Origin: Ipomoea triloba
Taxonomy: Eukaryota; Streptophyta; Magnoliopsida; Solanales; Convolvulaceae
Direction of reading: 5' to 3'
NCBI RefSeq assembly: GCF_003576645.1
Contig: NC_044916.1
Coordinates: 16,309,084 to 16,373,083 of the forward strand
Length of the DNA stretch: 64,000 nt
Shown here: piece after piece, positions 1-11,401 of the stretch
Layout: every line of letters begins with the position of its first letter
Position numbering within the stretch: the first letter of the stretch is position 1
The notes under the pieces: generated by a model
What the model saw: the letters and a program-made list of their open reading frames with translations, nothing else
Told to the model about the DNA's origin: nothing
The model's database searches: none
Program-made: the position numbers and the translations under genes

Positions 1-946
1 TCAAGTTACAAGACCACCACTCCATGAAACATGCTAAACATATGCAAGTCCCATGATCAGCATGGGAGACAGATTTCAAACGGAATAATTTTCCCTCCAA
101 CGGAATTATTCCTCAACTCTCATATATAAGGACGTGAAGACACAAAAAGAAAAAGAGAGGATTGATCGATAAGAAAGAGGTGTCTAATTCAAACGCAAAA
201 AGTGCAAGTGCTCAATTTGGAATATCATCCTGATATTCACAACAGCGAGAAAAACACATCTTGGTGTTTGAGAGAGTTACAAAGCTTAAACTGCTACACA
301 TCTAGAAGGTGACCGAAGCTGCTCTACAAGGCAGATTATCCAACGAAAGCTTTTGGTCAGATTGGAGATTGTTACACTCAATCTGTGACAACCGGAACAA
401 CCTTGCTTTGGAGAAGGCAAGAAGAGGCGGAGTAACCTGGGAGCTGTCTTGTGAAGATCCTGAGGCTTGAGGCGGGCTTGGTGATCAAAGCTCAAGTGCT
501 CGAGAGGTGGAGTAACAAGAAGCGGGGCGAAAAACCTGAGGCTTGAGGCGGGTTTCGTGATCAAAGCTCAAGCGCTCGATATTGTACTAAAAAGGGAAGT
601 TTTAGTGCAATCCTTCTAGGGAGTTTCTAGAAGAAGAGTGGACGTAGGCGGGTTGGCCGAACCACTTAAAAATCTCTCTCGCTTTTACTTTCTGCTTTAT
701 CTCTCGCTAACTAACTCTCGAACTGCACTGCATATAATCACACCTCTCAAACTAACTCAAACTCGTGCAAATTAAAAGGGGATAACTTTTCCGCTGCGCA
801 TAAAACTTTGTCTTCATCTTGTGAGGTATCGGACCTAAACATCCTAAGTCCAATATCCACGAGAGGTCGAAAAAGATTTGCAAAATCTTATACAAGTCTA
901 TTCACCCCCCCATCTAGACTTGTACCCCATCCCCTTGGGACCAACA
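1..946 (+). mobile_element. LTR1: 3' part of the 5' LTR of a Sirevirus-like copia composite
   Basis: This is the right-hand part of a long terminal repeat cut by the window start. It ends in ACCAACA and is followed after two bases by a tRNA-Met primer site. It aligns almost base for base with 35870-36807 (LTR3), with a few substitutions and one 9-base indel near position 30. It is clearly more different from LTR2 (15165-17460). It carries a TATA box and an inverted repeat just upstream of it (GGAATAATT / AATTATTCC near 80-110). Confidence 0.93.
123..129 (+). promoter_or_regulatory. TATA box of LTR1
   Basis: TATATAA followed by GGACGTGAAGACAC. The same block occurs in LTR2 (16017-16023) and LTR3 (35992-35998), and as TATAAAA in the solo LTR (29409-29415). 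Its position inside the LTR fits the U3 promoter of the genomic RNA; transcription start is inferred, not seen. Confidence 0.7.
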
Positions 947-948
947 AT

Positions 949-960
949 TGGTATCAGAGC
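949..960 (+). other. Primer binding site, interior A
   Basis: TGGTATCAGAGC, the standard copia site complementary to the 3' end of initiator tRNA-Met, two bases after the LTR end. The same site follows LTR2 at 17463. It fixes the LTR/interior boundary and the plus orientation. Confidence 0.93.
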
Positions 961-1040
961 AAGTTCTCTGATCGATATAAACCTTTGTTTATATTGCCTA
1001 GAGATCCTTCTTTGAAAAATCCTTTAAAAGTTTTCAAANT

Positions 1041-2579
1041 CTTCTTTTTGATGTTAGCAGGTTTGACGACTGGAAAACACGCATGCTTGCGTACTTATCA
1101 GCCCTCCATGATGAGATGGCCGAGGTTATAACTTCTGGACCAGTCAAGATCTTAATGGTCAATACTGCTGCAGAACAAACCAAAGACACACCAAAGTACA
1201 TCCCAAAACCTAGGGAAAAATGGACAAGTGATGATAGGAAGAGAAACAACCTGGACAATATTGCCAAGGATATTCTCTTCAGAGCTATAGACGAAACCAT
1301 CTTCCCAAAAGTAAGAAAGTGCAAAACGGCAAAAGAGGTATGGGATACTTTGATGTTAATTGGTGAAGGTGACGAACAGGAAAAGGAGAACAAGCTCACC
1401 GTGGCCATGAAGAAGTTCGAGGACTTCAAGATGAAACCAGGGGAGAGCATCGACAGCATGGAATCTCGGTTCATGAAGCTGTCAACCGAGATCAGTGATC
1501 TCGAGAAGGAGATCCCACAAAAGGAACTAAACCTGAAGGTCTTACGAGGCCTTACCAAGGAGTGGGAGATGAAGGTGATCACAATGCGCGATCACAGGGA
1601 TTTGAAGAACACCACAACCGACCAACTATTCAGAGATCTCAAAGCTTTCGAATTTGAGATGTTTTCGAGAGATGAGGACGTGGTGGACAGACGGAATGTG
1701 GCTCTGGTTGCTGATCAACCATCCACTTCCTCAAGGTCAGACCCTAATCCCACTAATCTTTTATCTGACAAACAGTTTGCTCTCTTCATGAGAAAATTCA
1801 GGAAGTTCATGAAGAAGACACCGGAGAGCAATACAAGTTCACCTTCCTCCTCAAGAAGGAAAAATGAGAAATACACATCCAGAAGAACGGAGGAAGAAGA
1901 TCAAGGTCTATGCTACAACTGCAGGAGACCAGGGCACTTCAAGGCTGAATGTCCTTACCCACCGGTAAGCAAGCATCAAGGCCTGGAAGGAAAGGATTCC
2001 AGAAGGAAAGAGGAATCCAGGGAGAAGCCAGCACAAGGTGGCTTCAAAAGTTCATCAAAGACACATTCGCGCAGGAAGGCGCTTGTGGCCGAGGAACTTG
2101 AGAAGGCAATCGAGGAGTCCGAGACATCGAGCTCCGGCGATAGCAGCAACAGCTTAGAGGATGAGAAGGGGCTCATCTGTTTATACACTACAGAAGAGGA
2201 GGATCAATGCTTGATGGCTATTAATAATGAGGTAACCTCCACTTCTACATCTTGCTGCTCAATCTCTACTTCTCAATGCTCTTCTTTTAGAAGCGATGAG
2301 GATCCCTTCGAGACCATGGAATTACTCAGGAGGGACCTCAACATCGCTAATAGCACTCATGCTAAAGTTCTGGAGGAGAACAGCAAACTAATTGCTGAAA
2401 GAGAAACGCTTAAGAATGTCTCGAAAGAGAATTCAGAGCTAGTTCTCAAAGTAAGCAACTTAGAAGCTGAGATCATCCAACTCAAGGAAGAGTGCAAAGC
2501 TCGAGAGGCTAGTGAGCTCAATCCTAGAGAGGTCATTGCATCATATACTAATTCCTCCAAGGCAGTGGAGAAAATGGTA
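1041..2579 (+). pseudogene. gag: gag, interior A, first (truncated) copy
   Basis: Structural protein of a copia element, cytoplasmic, forming the virus-like particle. The frame matches the intact gag of interior B but begins after its start: the N at 1039 replaces about 45 bases that in B hold the ATG. Visible parts are a UBN2/retrotran_gag-like domain (about 1320-1600), a CX2CX4HX4C zinc knuckle ([14 protein letters not shown], near 1910) and a charged coiled-coil-like C-terminus. The frame runs into the N at 2580. The block is repeated from 2581, so this copy is probably an assembly duplicate rather than a separate gene. Confidence 0.85.
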
Positions 2580-4114
2580 NTTTTGATCTTAGCAGGTTTG
2601 ACGACTGGAAAACACGCATGCTTGCGTACTTATCAGCCCTCCATGATGAGATGGCCGAGGTTATAACTTCTGGACCAGTCAAGATCTTAATGGTCAATAC
2701 TGCTGCAGAACAAACCAAAGACACACCAAAGTACATCCCAAAACCTAGGGAAAAATGGACAAGTGATGATAGGAAGAGAAACAACCTGGACAATATTGCC
2801 AAGGATATTCTCTTCAGAGCTATAGACGAAACCATCTTCCCAAAAGTAAGAAAGTGCAAAACGGCAAAAGAGGTATGGGATACTTTGATGTTAATTGGTG
2901 AAGGTGACGAACAGGAAAAGGAGAACAAGCTCACCGTGGCCATGAAGAAGTTCGAGGACTTCAAGATGAAACCAGGGGAGAGCATCGACAGCATGGAATC
3001 TCGGTTCATGAAGCTGTCAACCGAGATCAGTGATCTCGAGAAGGAGATCCCACAAAAGGAACTAAACCTGAAGGTCTTACGAGGCCTTACCAAGGAGTGG
3101 GAGATGAAGGTGATCACAATGCGCGATCACAGGGATTTGAAGAACACCACAACCGACCAACTATTCAGAGATCTCAAAGCTTTCGAATTTGAGATGTTTT
3201 CGAGAGATGAGGACGTGGTGGACAGACGGAATGTGGCTCTGGTTGCTGATCAACCATCCACTTCCTCAAGGTCAGACCCTAATCCCACTAATCTTTTATC
3301 TGACAAACAGTTTGCTCTCTTCATGAGAAAATTCAGGAAGTTCATGAAGAAGACACCGGAGAGCAATACAAGTTCACCTTCCTCCTCAAGAAGGAAAAAT
3401 GAGAAATACACATCCAGAAGAACGGAGGAAGAAGATCAAGGTCTATGCTACAACTGCAGGAGACCAGGGCACTTCAAGGCTGAATGTCCTTACCCACCGG
3501 TAAGCAAGCATCAAGGCCTGGAAGGAAAGGATTCCAGAAGGAAAGAGGAATCCAGGGAGAAGCCAGCACAAGGTGGCTTCAAAAGTTCATCAAAGACACA
3601 TTCGCGCAGGAAGGCGCTTGTGGCCGAGGAACTTGAGAAGGCAATCGAGGAGTCCGAGACATCGAGCTCCGGCGATAGCAGCAACAGCTTAGAGGATGAG
3701 AAGGGGCTCATCTGTTTATACACTACAGAAGAGGAGGATCAATGCTTGATGGCTATTAATAATGAGGTAACCTCCACTTCTACATCTTGCTGCTCAATCT
3801 CTACTTCTCAATGCTCTTCTTTTAGAAGCGATGAGGATCCCTTCGAGACCATGGAATTACTCAGGAGGGACCTCAACATCGCTAATAGCACTCATGCTAA
3901 AGTTCTGGAGGAGAACAGCAAACTAATTGCTGAAAGAGAAACGCTTAAGAATGTCTCGAAAGAGAATTCAGAGCTAGTTCTCAAAGTAAGCAACTTAGAA
4001 GCTGAGATCATCCAACTCAAGGAAGAGTGCAAAGCTCGAGAGGCTAGTGAGCTCAATCCTAGAGAGGTCATTGCATCATATACTAATTCCTCCAAGGCAG
4101 TTAGAGAGGTCATT
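1041..4114. repeat. Duplicated block 1 around the N at 2580
   Basis: Bases 1046-2579 recur at 2581-4114 (offset 1535), apart from at least one base change near 1053/2586 and the minisatellite copy number. A single N separates the copies, the pattern expected when two overlapping contig ends are joined without merging. Confidence 0.85.
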
Positions 4115-4867
4115 GCATCATATACTAATTCCTCCAAGGCAGTGAGAGAGGTCATTGCATCATATACTAATTCCTCCAAGGCAGTGGAGAAGGTCATTGC
4201 ATCATATACTAATTCCTCCAAGGCAGTGGAGAAAATGGTAAATGATCATAGGCCCACCTCCAAGGCAGTGGAGAAAATGGTAAATGATCATAGGCCCACA
4301 AATGATGCAGTGGAGAAAATGGTAAATGATCATAGGCCCACAAATGATAGAACCGGACTAGGGTTCCATCAGAACTGTCTCTCGAGAGATAAGCAGACCA
4401 ACGATTTGGGAACTTCAAATAATAGAGGATCTCAACCCAAACCGAATAAGGATCACAAAAGACCAACAGAAAAGACCAGAGTAGCTATTCTCAAACCGTC
4501 CCTATACACCAACAATGGGAAGTATAGGAAAGCTACGAAGAATGGCCGGGTTAACAATATCGAGAGATCACCTAGCCATCTCTCGCAAGGCCATTCCGAG
4601 TACAAAAGAAGCTACACTCCATATAATGCGCCTCAAGGCAAATATGGAAGGTCTGAGATCCATAGAGTTAGGAACTCACTGGTGGAGGAAGGCAGACACT
4701 ACCCATCCGATGAGGACTGGTCACAAGAATATGAACCGTGGAACAAACCCCAGTTTCAACGGTACCACGTGACCAAACAAGCTATGAAAGGCATGGTGCG
4801 TAAGTTCGAGGTCAGGCCTCAACCTAAACTGATCTGTGCACCTAAGAAGCCAGAGTCCAAGGTATAA
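2581..4867 (+). pseudogene. gag: gag, interior A, second copy, C-terminus altered
   Basis: Same protein as the preceding copy, offset 1535 bases and near-identical, and this time joined to the rest of interior A. It still lacks the normal start (first in-frame ATG is at 2618). The zinc knuckle is at about 3450. The region 4066-4340 is expanded by short in-frame repeats. Compared with the B gag, a deletion of a few tens of bases near 4860 shifts the frame, so it stops at 4865-4867 and misses the last ~45 residues. I judge it non-functional: no start and a changed end. Confidence 0.85.
4066..4340 (+). repeat. In-frame minisatellite in gag A
   Basis: Four tandem copies of a ~40-base unit encoding [12 protein letters not shown] are followed by three copies of a ~42-base unit encoding EKMVNDHRPT. 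Interior B (19085-19160) and the first gag copy (2521-2579) have one copy of the first unit. The expansion keeps the frame. It may be real replication slippage or a gap-filling artefact, because an N junction lies in the matching place of the first copy. Confidence 0.85.
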
Positions 4868-7800
4868 CGGCTACATTGCACCTAGGCCTGGAGTAATGGG
4901 TCCAAGGTATAAATGGATGCCTAAACTTACTAACCAACCAGGACCCAAAGTTTGGGTACCTAAATCTGCTTGATCTGCATGCAGGACACCAGGGACGTAT
5001 GGTTCATTGATAGTGGATGTTCAAGACATATGACGGGAAATCTTGCACTGCTAGAAAACATCCATCCTATTGAAGGTCCCGTGGTGACATTTGGAGACAA
5101 CAAGAAGAAAGGACGCACGAAGGCAGTTGGTGAAATTCATAAGAATGAATTGGTGATCAAGGAGGTATCTTACGTTGAAGGACTCAAATTCAACCTCCTA
5201 AGCACAAGGCAATTCTGTGACAAGGGCTACAAAGTTACCTTCACTAAAAGTAAGTGTCGGATCATACAAGAGGAATCTCTCGAAGTCGTCCTGGAAGCAG
5301 CAAGGAAAGGAAACATGTACATAGTGGACTGGAGATCTGCCAAACCATCTCTATGTATGCTAGCAAGGAGCAAAGAGGACTTATGCTGGGATTGGCATAG
5401 TAAGCTGAGTCACCTGAACTTCAAAACCATCAACAAGCTTACTAAGAGGAACCTTGTGGAAGGACGGCCCAAAGTTACGTTTCGAAAGGACAAAATCTGT
5501 GAGGCATGTCAACGTTGCAAACAGATCAAATCCTCTTTCAAAAACAAAGCTGAGACATCATCCACTAGACCACTAAGTCTTCTTCATATAGACTTATTTG
5601 GCCCGGTGGATCCACCCAGCATGAGAGGAAGGAAGTATACTCTTGTGATAGTAGATGACTACACAAGATTCACCTGGACCGTGTTCTTAACCAAGAAAAG
5701 CGAGACAAAGGTTACCTTACCAAACCTTTTGAAGCAGGTTCAAGTTGAAAAGGATGTCTCGATACTAAAGATTTGATCAGATCAAGGTGGAGAGTTCGTT
5801 AACCAAGTGATCGAGAGCTATTGCAACGAGAACGGGATTCATCATCAGTTGTCAGCTGCTCGAACGCCTCAACAGAACGGGGTTGCTGAAAGGAGGAACA
5901 GAACTCTCAAGGAAGCTGCAAGGACCATGCTCTCACAAGCTAACATATCACAAGGATTTTGGGCAGAAGCAATCAACACAGCATGCTATACCCAAAATCG
6001 GTCCTTGATCGTGAAAGGAGTTGGAAAGACTCCATATGAGTTGTGGAATGGAAGGAAACCGAATGTAAGCTACTTCCACACATTTGGGTGCAAATGTTAT
6101 GTCTACAACAATGGGAAGACTCAGCTAAGAACTTTTGATGAAAAGGCAGATGATGGAGTATTTCTAGGATACTCATCGACAAGTAAAGCCTTCAGAGTCT
6201 TCAACAAGCGGAGATTGGTGGTTGAAGAATCCATACATGTCTCTTTTGATGATAGAGCATCGACAGATCAACCATCAAAGTCAATGGAAGCAGCNAAAGA
6301 AGCTACACTCCATATAATGCGCCTCAAGGCAAATATGGAAGGTCTGAGATCCATAGAGTTAGGAACTCACTGGTGGAGGAAGGCAGACACTACCCATCCG
6401 ATGAGGACTGGTCACAAGAATATGAACCGTGGAACAAACCCCAGTTTCAACGGTACCACGTGACCAAACAAGCTATGAAAGGCATGGTGCGTAAGTTCGA
6501 GGTCAGGCCTCAACCTAAACTGATCTGTGCACCTAAGAAGCCAGAGTCCAAGGTATAACGGCTACATTGCACCTAGGCCTGGAGTAATGGGTCCAAGGTA
6601 TAAATGGATGCCTAAACTTACTAACCAACCAGGACCCAAAGTTTGGGTACCTAAATCTGCTTGATCTGCATGCAGGACACCAGGGACGTATGGTTCATTG
6701 ATAGTGGATGTTCAAGACATATGACGGGAAATCTTGCACTGCTAGAAAACATCCATCCTATTGAAGGTCCCGTGGTGACATTTGGAGACAACAAGAAGAA
6801 AGGACGCACGAAGGCAGTTGGTGAAATTCATAAGAATGAATTGGTGATCAAGGAGGTATCTTACGTTGAAGGACTCAAATTCAACCTCCTAAGCACAAGG
6901 CAATTCTGTGACAAGGGCTACAAAGTTACCTTCACTAAAAGTAAGTGTCGGATCATACAAGAGGAATCTCTCGAAGTCGTCCTGGAAGCAGCAAGGAAAG
7001 GAAACATGTACATAGTGGACTGGAGATCTGCCAAACCATCTCTATGTATGCTAGCAAGGAGCAAAGAGGACTTATGCTGGGATTGGCATAGTAAGCTGAG
7101 TCACCTGAACTTCAAAACCATCAACAAGCTTACTAAGAGGAACCTTGTGGAAGGACGGCCCAAAGTTACGTTTCGAAAGGACAAAATCTGTGAGGCATGT
7201 CAACGTTGCAAACAGATCAAATCCTCTTTCAAAAACAAAGCTGAGACATCATCCACTAGACCACTAAGTCTTCTTCATATAGACTTATTTGGCCCGGTGG
7301 ATCCACCCAGCATGAGAGGAAGGAAGTATACTCTTGTGATAGTAGATGACTACACAAGATTCACCTGGACCGTGTTCTTAACCAAGAAAAGCGAGACAAA
7401 GGTTACCTTACCAAACCTTTTGAAGCAGGTTCAAGTTGAAAAGGATGTCTCGATACTAAAGATTTGATCAGATCAAGGTGGAGAGTTCGTTAACCAAGTG
7501 ATCGAGAGCTATTGCAACGAGAACGGGATTCATCATCAGTTGTCAGCTGCTCGAACGCCTCAACAGAACGGGGTTGCTGAAAGGAGGAACAGAACTCTCA
7601 AGGAAGCTGCAAGGACCATGCTCTCACAAGCTAACATATCACAAGGATTTTGGGCAGAAGCAATCAACACAGCATGCTATACCCAAAATCGGTCCTTGAT
7701 CGTGAAAGGAGTTGGAAAGACTCCATATGAGTTGTGGAATGGAAGGAAACCGAATGTAAGCTACTTCCACACATTTGGGTGCAAATGTTATGTCTACAAC

Positions 7801-7985
7801 AATGGGAAGACTCAGCTAAGAACTTTTGATGAAAAGGCAGATGATGGAGTATTTCTAGGATACTCATCGACAAGTAAAGCCTTCAGAGTCTTCAACAAGC
7901 GGAGATTGGTGGTTGAAGAATCCATACATGTCTCTTTTGATGATAGAGCATCGACAGATCAACCATCAAAGTCAATGGAAGCAGC
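4605..7985. repeat. Duplicated block 2 around the N at 6295
   Basis: Bases 4605-6294 recur at 6296-7985 (offset 1691) with no difference I could see, including the same premature TGA. The block holds the gag tail, protease, GAG-pre-integrase domain and most of integrase. The single N and exact identity point to an assembly artefact. Confidence 0.88.
4970..6294 (+). pseudogene. pol: pol (protease-integrase part), interior A, first copy
   Basis: N-terminal half of copia polyprotein. Protease motif [13 protein letters not shown] lies at the start, then the GAG-pre-integrase zinc region (about 5385-5530) and the integrase core. A TGA at 5775-5777 interrupts the core exactly where B has CGG (arginine before SDQGGEF). 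The frame resumes at once and runs to the N at 6295. The segment recurs exactly at 6661-7985, so it is probably an assembly duplicate of the pol gene described there. Confidence 0.85.
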
Positions 7986-9843
7986 TGAGGAAGTTCAGTC
8001 GGAGTCAATCGAGAGATTAGACTCACCTCTCGATGGGAAGAAACCGATAGTTCGAGACGTAGCGGAACTCCAGTCAGAATCAGATGATGAAGAGCCTACC
8101 AAGAAGAAAGCTCCTGACTCAGTTGATCCGATCCAGATCATAGATGCTCAACCCACATCTCAACCTACAACGGAAGTATCAACTGAGGAGCCACAACCCG
8201 ACCTAAGATGGCTGAGAAGTCACCCTGCTGATCAAGTGATTGGAGATGTACGTGACAGAGTTCGGACCAGATCAGCATACAGAGAAAGCATGTTTGCTTG
8301 CTTTCTATCTCAAATAGAGCCTAAGGTGATCGATGAGGCTCTATGTGATCCAGATTGGGTGCAAGCCATGCAAGAGGAACTTCATCAGTTTGAACGGAAC
8401 GATGTTTGGGAACTAGTTCCGAGACCTCATCATCAGAATGTCATTGGTACAAAGTGGGTTTTCAGAAACAAGATGAATGAGGATGGAGTTATTGTTAGGA
8501 ACAAGGCCAGACTTGTTGCCAAAGGCTACTGTCAGGAGGAAGGAATAGATTTTGATGAAACCTTCGCTCCAGTGGCACGTCTCGAAGCCATACGCATCTT
8601 TCTCGCATATGCCGCCTTCAAAGACTTTAAGGTATATCAAATGGATGTCAAGAGCGCTTTTCTGAACGGACTTCTCGAAGAAGAGGTGTACGTTGAACAA
8701 CCTCCGGGTTTCTTGAAGGACGTGGGAGCTGACAAAGTATACAAATTAAAGAAGGCACTTTACGGCTTAAAACAAGCTCCGAGAGCTTGGTATGATACCT
8801 TATCCTCTTTTCTACTTCAGTGTGGGTTCACCAAAGGCCTAGTGGACAAAACATTGTTTAGAATTAAGGACGGGGATCACATCTTATTGGTGCAAATCTA
8901 TGTGGACGATATCATTTTTGGAAGCACCAATCCAGACTTGTGCGAGAAGTTCTCCAGTTTGATGAAAGGAAAGTTCGAGATGAGCATGATGGGAGAGCTC
9001 AACTACTTCCTTGGACTACAAGTGAGACAGCTTAAGGAAGGTATCTTCATCAACCAGGAGAAATACACCAAGGATCTGCTCAGGAAATACAACATAGAAG
9101 GGAAATCCTCAGTCAAAGTACCTATGGGAACCTCTCTACGTATCGATGTCGACAGCGAAGGTCGAGAGGTCGATCAAACCACTTATCGAGGTATCATCGG
9201 ATCTCTTCTTTATTTAACTGCAAGTAGACCAGACATATCCTTTGCAGTAGGTGTATGTGCTAGATTTCAGGCAAGTCCTAAGGAAAGTCACCTAAATGCA
9301 TCCAAAAAGATTCTTAGATATCTAAAGGGTACGCAGAGTGTTGGGCTCTGGTATTCGAAAGGTGGATCTTTCGAACTTATGGGTTATTCAGATGCGGACT
9401 TTGCCGGTTGTAAGATAGATCGAAAGAGCACATCAGGGACATGTCAGTTTCTAGGTGGAAGACTTGTCTCATGGTTTAGCAAGAAACAACATTCGATAGC
9501 TACAAGCACTGCTGAGGCAGAATATGTAGCAGCTGGAAGTTGTTGTGCTCAGATCTTATGGATGAAGCAACAGCTAATGGATTATGGTGTTGAGTGTAAG
9601 GAGGTTAAAATTATGTGTGACAATACAAGTGCTATTGCCATCACCCACAACCCAGTGTTACACTCCAGAACAAAGCATATTGATATTAAGTATCACTTCA
9701 TCCGAGACCACGTTGAGAAAAAGGACATCACTTTGGAATATGTTGCAACGGAGGAGCAACTAGCAGATATTTTCACAAAAGCGTTATGTGAAAATAGATT
9801 CTCTCAACTAAGGTTAGAATTGGGAATGATAGAATTGGGTTGA
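6661..9843 (+). pseudogene. pol: pol polyprotein, interior A, with one nonsense codon
   Basis: Copia polyprotein that matures proteins, copies RNA to DNA and integrates it. Order: protease ([10 protein letters not shown], ~6690), GAG-pre-integrase, integrase core (first Asp in HIDLFGP; SDQGGEF; Glu in the [12 protein letters not shown] region), reverse transcriptase (DVKSAFLNG ~8645; YVDDIIFG ~8900), RNase H (SDADFAG ~9390; STAEAEY; DNTSAI), ending TGA after 9840. A TGA at 7465-7467 lies in the integrase core. All other catalytic motifs are present. Order IN-RT-RH marks Ty1/copia. It lies in the -1 frame relative to gag and opens with a TTG codon rather than ATG, so it needs a recoding or processing step. 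Confidence 0.92.
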
Positions 9844-10043
9844 ATGGTCAAATCTTATCTTCTTGTATTTAGTGCCATGAACTGTTTCGCATGTGAGGGG
9901 CGGTTTCATCAACTTTATGGCAGCTTTGGAGTTACACAAGCATTGAATGGTCATTCATATTGCATCCCGTGACTCAACAGTGGTAACCCTATTGGGCTAT
10001 AAATAAGAGGGTTTCTTTCAGAAGTTCATACCATCAACTTCCC
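9844..10043 (+). other. pol-accessory spacer, interior A
   Basis: Non-coding spacer conserved in interior B (22808-23005). It contains a palindrome-like run around CCGTGACTC and a TATA box at 9998. I see no ORF in it. Confidence 0.6.
9998..10005 (+). promoter_or_regulatory. Internal TATA box before small ORF, interior A
   Basis: TATAAATA inside GGGCTATAAATAAGAGGG, 39 bases before the ATG at 10044. Interior B has the same box at 22960-22967, with GGGCTATAAATAGAGGG, although flanking bases differ. Conservation and spacing suggest an internal promoter, which is an inference. Confidence 0.5.
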
Positions 10044-10412
10044 ATGGAGAAAAAGAAAGGAAAAGATGATGTTCCATTCTTTTATAGAGGAAAGAAACCG
10101 GCAGTCAAGTCCAAAGATTTTCAAGGAGAAAACTATCCAGAATCAACGAAGGGTGAACAGATTACGGAGCTTCCTGATAATCCAAGCAAGTATCCTATTC
10201 CCATCCAAGGTGAATGGATCCCCAAATACGAGGAGATCCACAACGATGGGATACTGGAATCGGGAGAAGAGTCCTGCACAAGAGGGACTCCTACTGCTGC
10301 ACATTCTGGAAAAGGGCCTTCCTCAACCAAATGGAGAACCAAGGGAAATGGAGAGGAAGACCAGATGGGACTTTCTGAGGTCTGCAGCAGCCAAAGGGAT
10401 GATCATACCTAA
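10044..10412 (+). CDS. Small accessory ORF, interior A, function unknown
   Basis: A 122-residue ORF, basic at the start (MEKKKGKDDVPF), then a proline/glycine-rich hydrophilic part. I do not recognise a family. The first ~95 residues are conserved in frame in interior B (23006-23371), which supports real coding. After about residue 95 the frames of A and B part. In A the +1 frame continues open to 10539 with a plausible basic sequence (LRREEQEK), so A may carry a late frameshift. It sits between pol and the long ORF and has its own TATA box. No membrane segment, signal peptide or zinc motif is visible. Confidence 0.55.
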   Translation: MEKKKGKDDVPFFYRGKKPAVKSKDFQGENYPESTKGEQITELPDNPSKYPIPIQGEWIPKYEEIHNDGILESGEESCTRGTPTAAHSGKGPSSTKWRTKGNGEEDQMGLSEVCSSQRDDHT

Positions 10413-10850
10413 TCCAAAGACATTAAGAGGATTAGCGATGAAGATGGTCACTCCCAACTACAGTAAGCAGCTCCGGAGAGAAGAACAAGAAAAGGGAATA
10501 GCCACCCCTAGTTCTGTTATTAGACAAATAGGACTTTAGATGGCTAGTTCCTGCTTTAACGATAGATTCCTATTAGGCTGACCAAGGCCAAACAAAAGTT
10601 TCTAGGGAATCTAATAGGATATTGATTCATATGTAATGTATCTGGAAATCACTAAATGAACTTAAGGATATGTTCCAAGTGATATCTTTTAGATGAATCA
10701 AACTTGTTTCTCTCGCAATCTGTGTTCGAAAGGTAGTTCGAGAGGTCACCCGATCAGTTTGTCTATATACGTTATGTCTCGAAGAAGGGTAGTTCGAGAG
10801 GTCACTTCGAAAGATAACAAACTGATATCTCTGAACGGAGGAATAAGGAG

Positions 10851-10888
10851 GGTTAGGGATCAATCACTCAGGGGGAAGATCCTTAACC
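10851..10888 (+). promoter_or_regulatory. Hairpin 1 with polypurine loop, interior A
   Basis: Stem GGTTAGGGATC / GATCCTTAACC (one G-T pair) around a loop holding CAGGGGGAA, preceded by GGAGGAATAAGGAG. The loop resembles a polypurine tract. The same structure is at 23733-23770 in B and its duplicate at 25610-25647. Confidence 0.6.
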
Positions 10889-10911
10889 AGATCAAGACGG
10901 AGGAATAAGGA

Positions 10912-10950
10912 GGTTTAGGGATCAATCACTCAGGGGGAAGATCCTTAAAC
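10912..10950 (+). promoter_or_regulatory. Hairpin 2 with polypurine loop, interior A
   Basis: Stem GTTTAGGGATC / GATCCTTAAAC around the same loop. Relative to hairpin 1 the left arm gained a T and the right arm a matching A, a compensated change that keeps pairing. Same in B at 23821-23859 and 25698-25736. Confidence 0.6.
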
Positions 10951-11289
10951 TCATGTGGAAGACAATTCACCTTCGAGAGGTGAATCTGATATATGAGGGG
11001 AAACGGCTAACTTTGGATATTAATGCTAGCCACGTGGTCATCGGTTACTGACGGTTTTCCGCACTTAAGGGCATTATCTTGATTAATGGGAGCATGCCTG
11101 TATAAACATCTCATTATATCCCACTATCCAAAAACCGCATTATACTTTACCAAAATACCCTTACCATATCTTACATACATAACCGTTATAAAGGGTATTT
11201 CTGACCTTTTACTTCTTTGAAATTAACCGGTATCTTTTCTCGGATCAAATATTCTACCCTACCCATATATCCAACCCGAATCCACATGA

Positions 11290-11297
11290 TATAAAAG
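11290..11297 (+). promoter_or_regulatory. Internal TATA box before the long ORF, interior A
   Basis: TATAAAAG, 112 bases upstream of the ATG at 11402. It is conserved in interior B (26090-26097) within an almost unchanged stretch (GATATAAAAGCCAAATCC). This would give a leader of about 80 bases, a plausible plant promoter layout. Inferred, not demonstrated. Confidence 0.5.
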
Positions 11298-11401
11298 CCA
11301 AATCCTTCTTCTTTACCCGGATTCAAGCTAAAACCGTTTACCCAAAATCCCCAAATCCTAAACGCAGTACACATTCCCTCCAAAACATCTAACCTTCATC
11401 A

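Larger units (their letters stand above)
10413..11401 (+). other. Accessory spacer with hairpins and promoter, interior A
   Basis: About 1 kb of non-coding DNA conserved with interior B. It contains several TTCGAGAGGT motifs (10737, 10793), two hairpins with G-rich loops (10851-10888 and 10912-10950) and a TATA box at 11290. Such a long structured spacer before the envelope-position ORF is known from Sireviruses. Confidence 0.6.

Noticed and set aside
1034..1582. Long minus-strand ORFs over gag (also 2548-3117, 17732-18139)
   Set aside because: Shadows of the gag coding strand; no motif, and conserved only because gag is.
10066..10539. 157-codon ORF overlapping the small accessory ORF as a second overlapping gene
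   Set aside because: In interior B this frame has an early stop (near 23106), so only the 122-codon frame is conserved in the first part. The tail is discussed as a possible frameshift.
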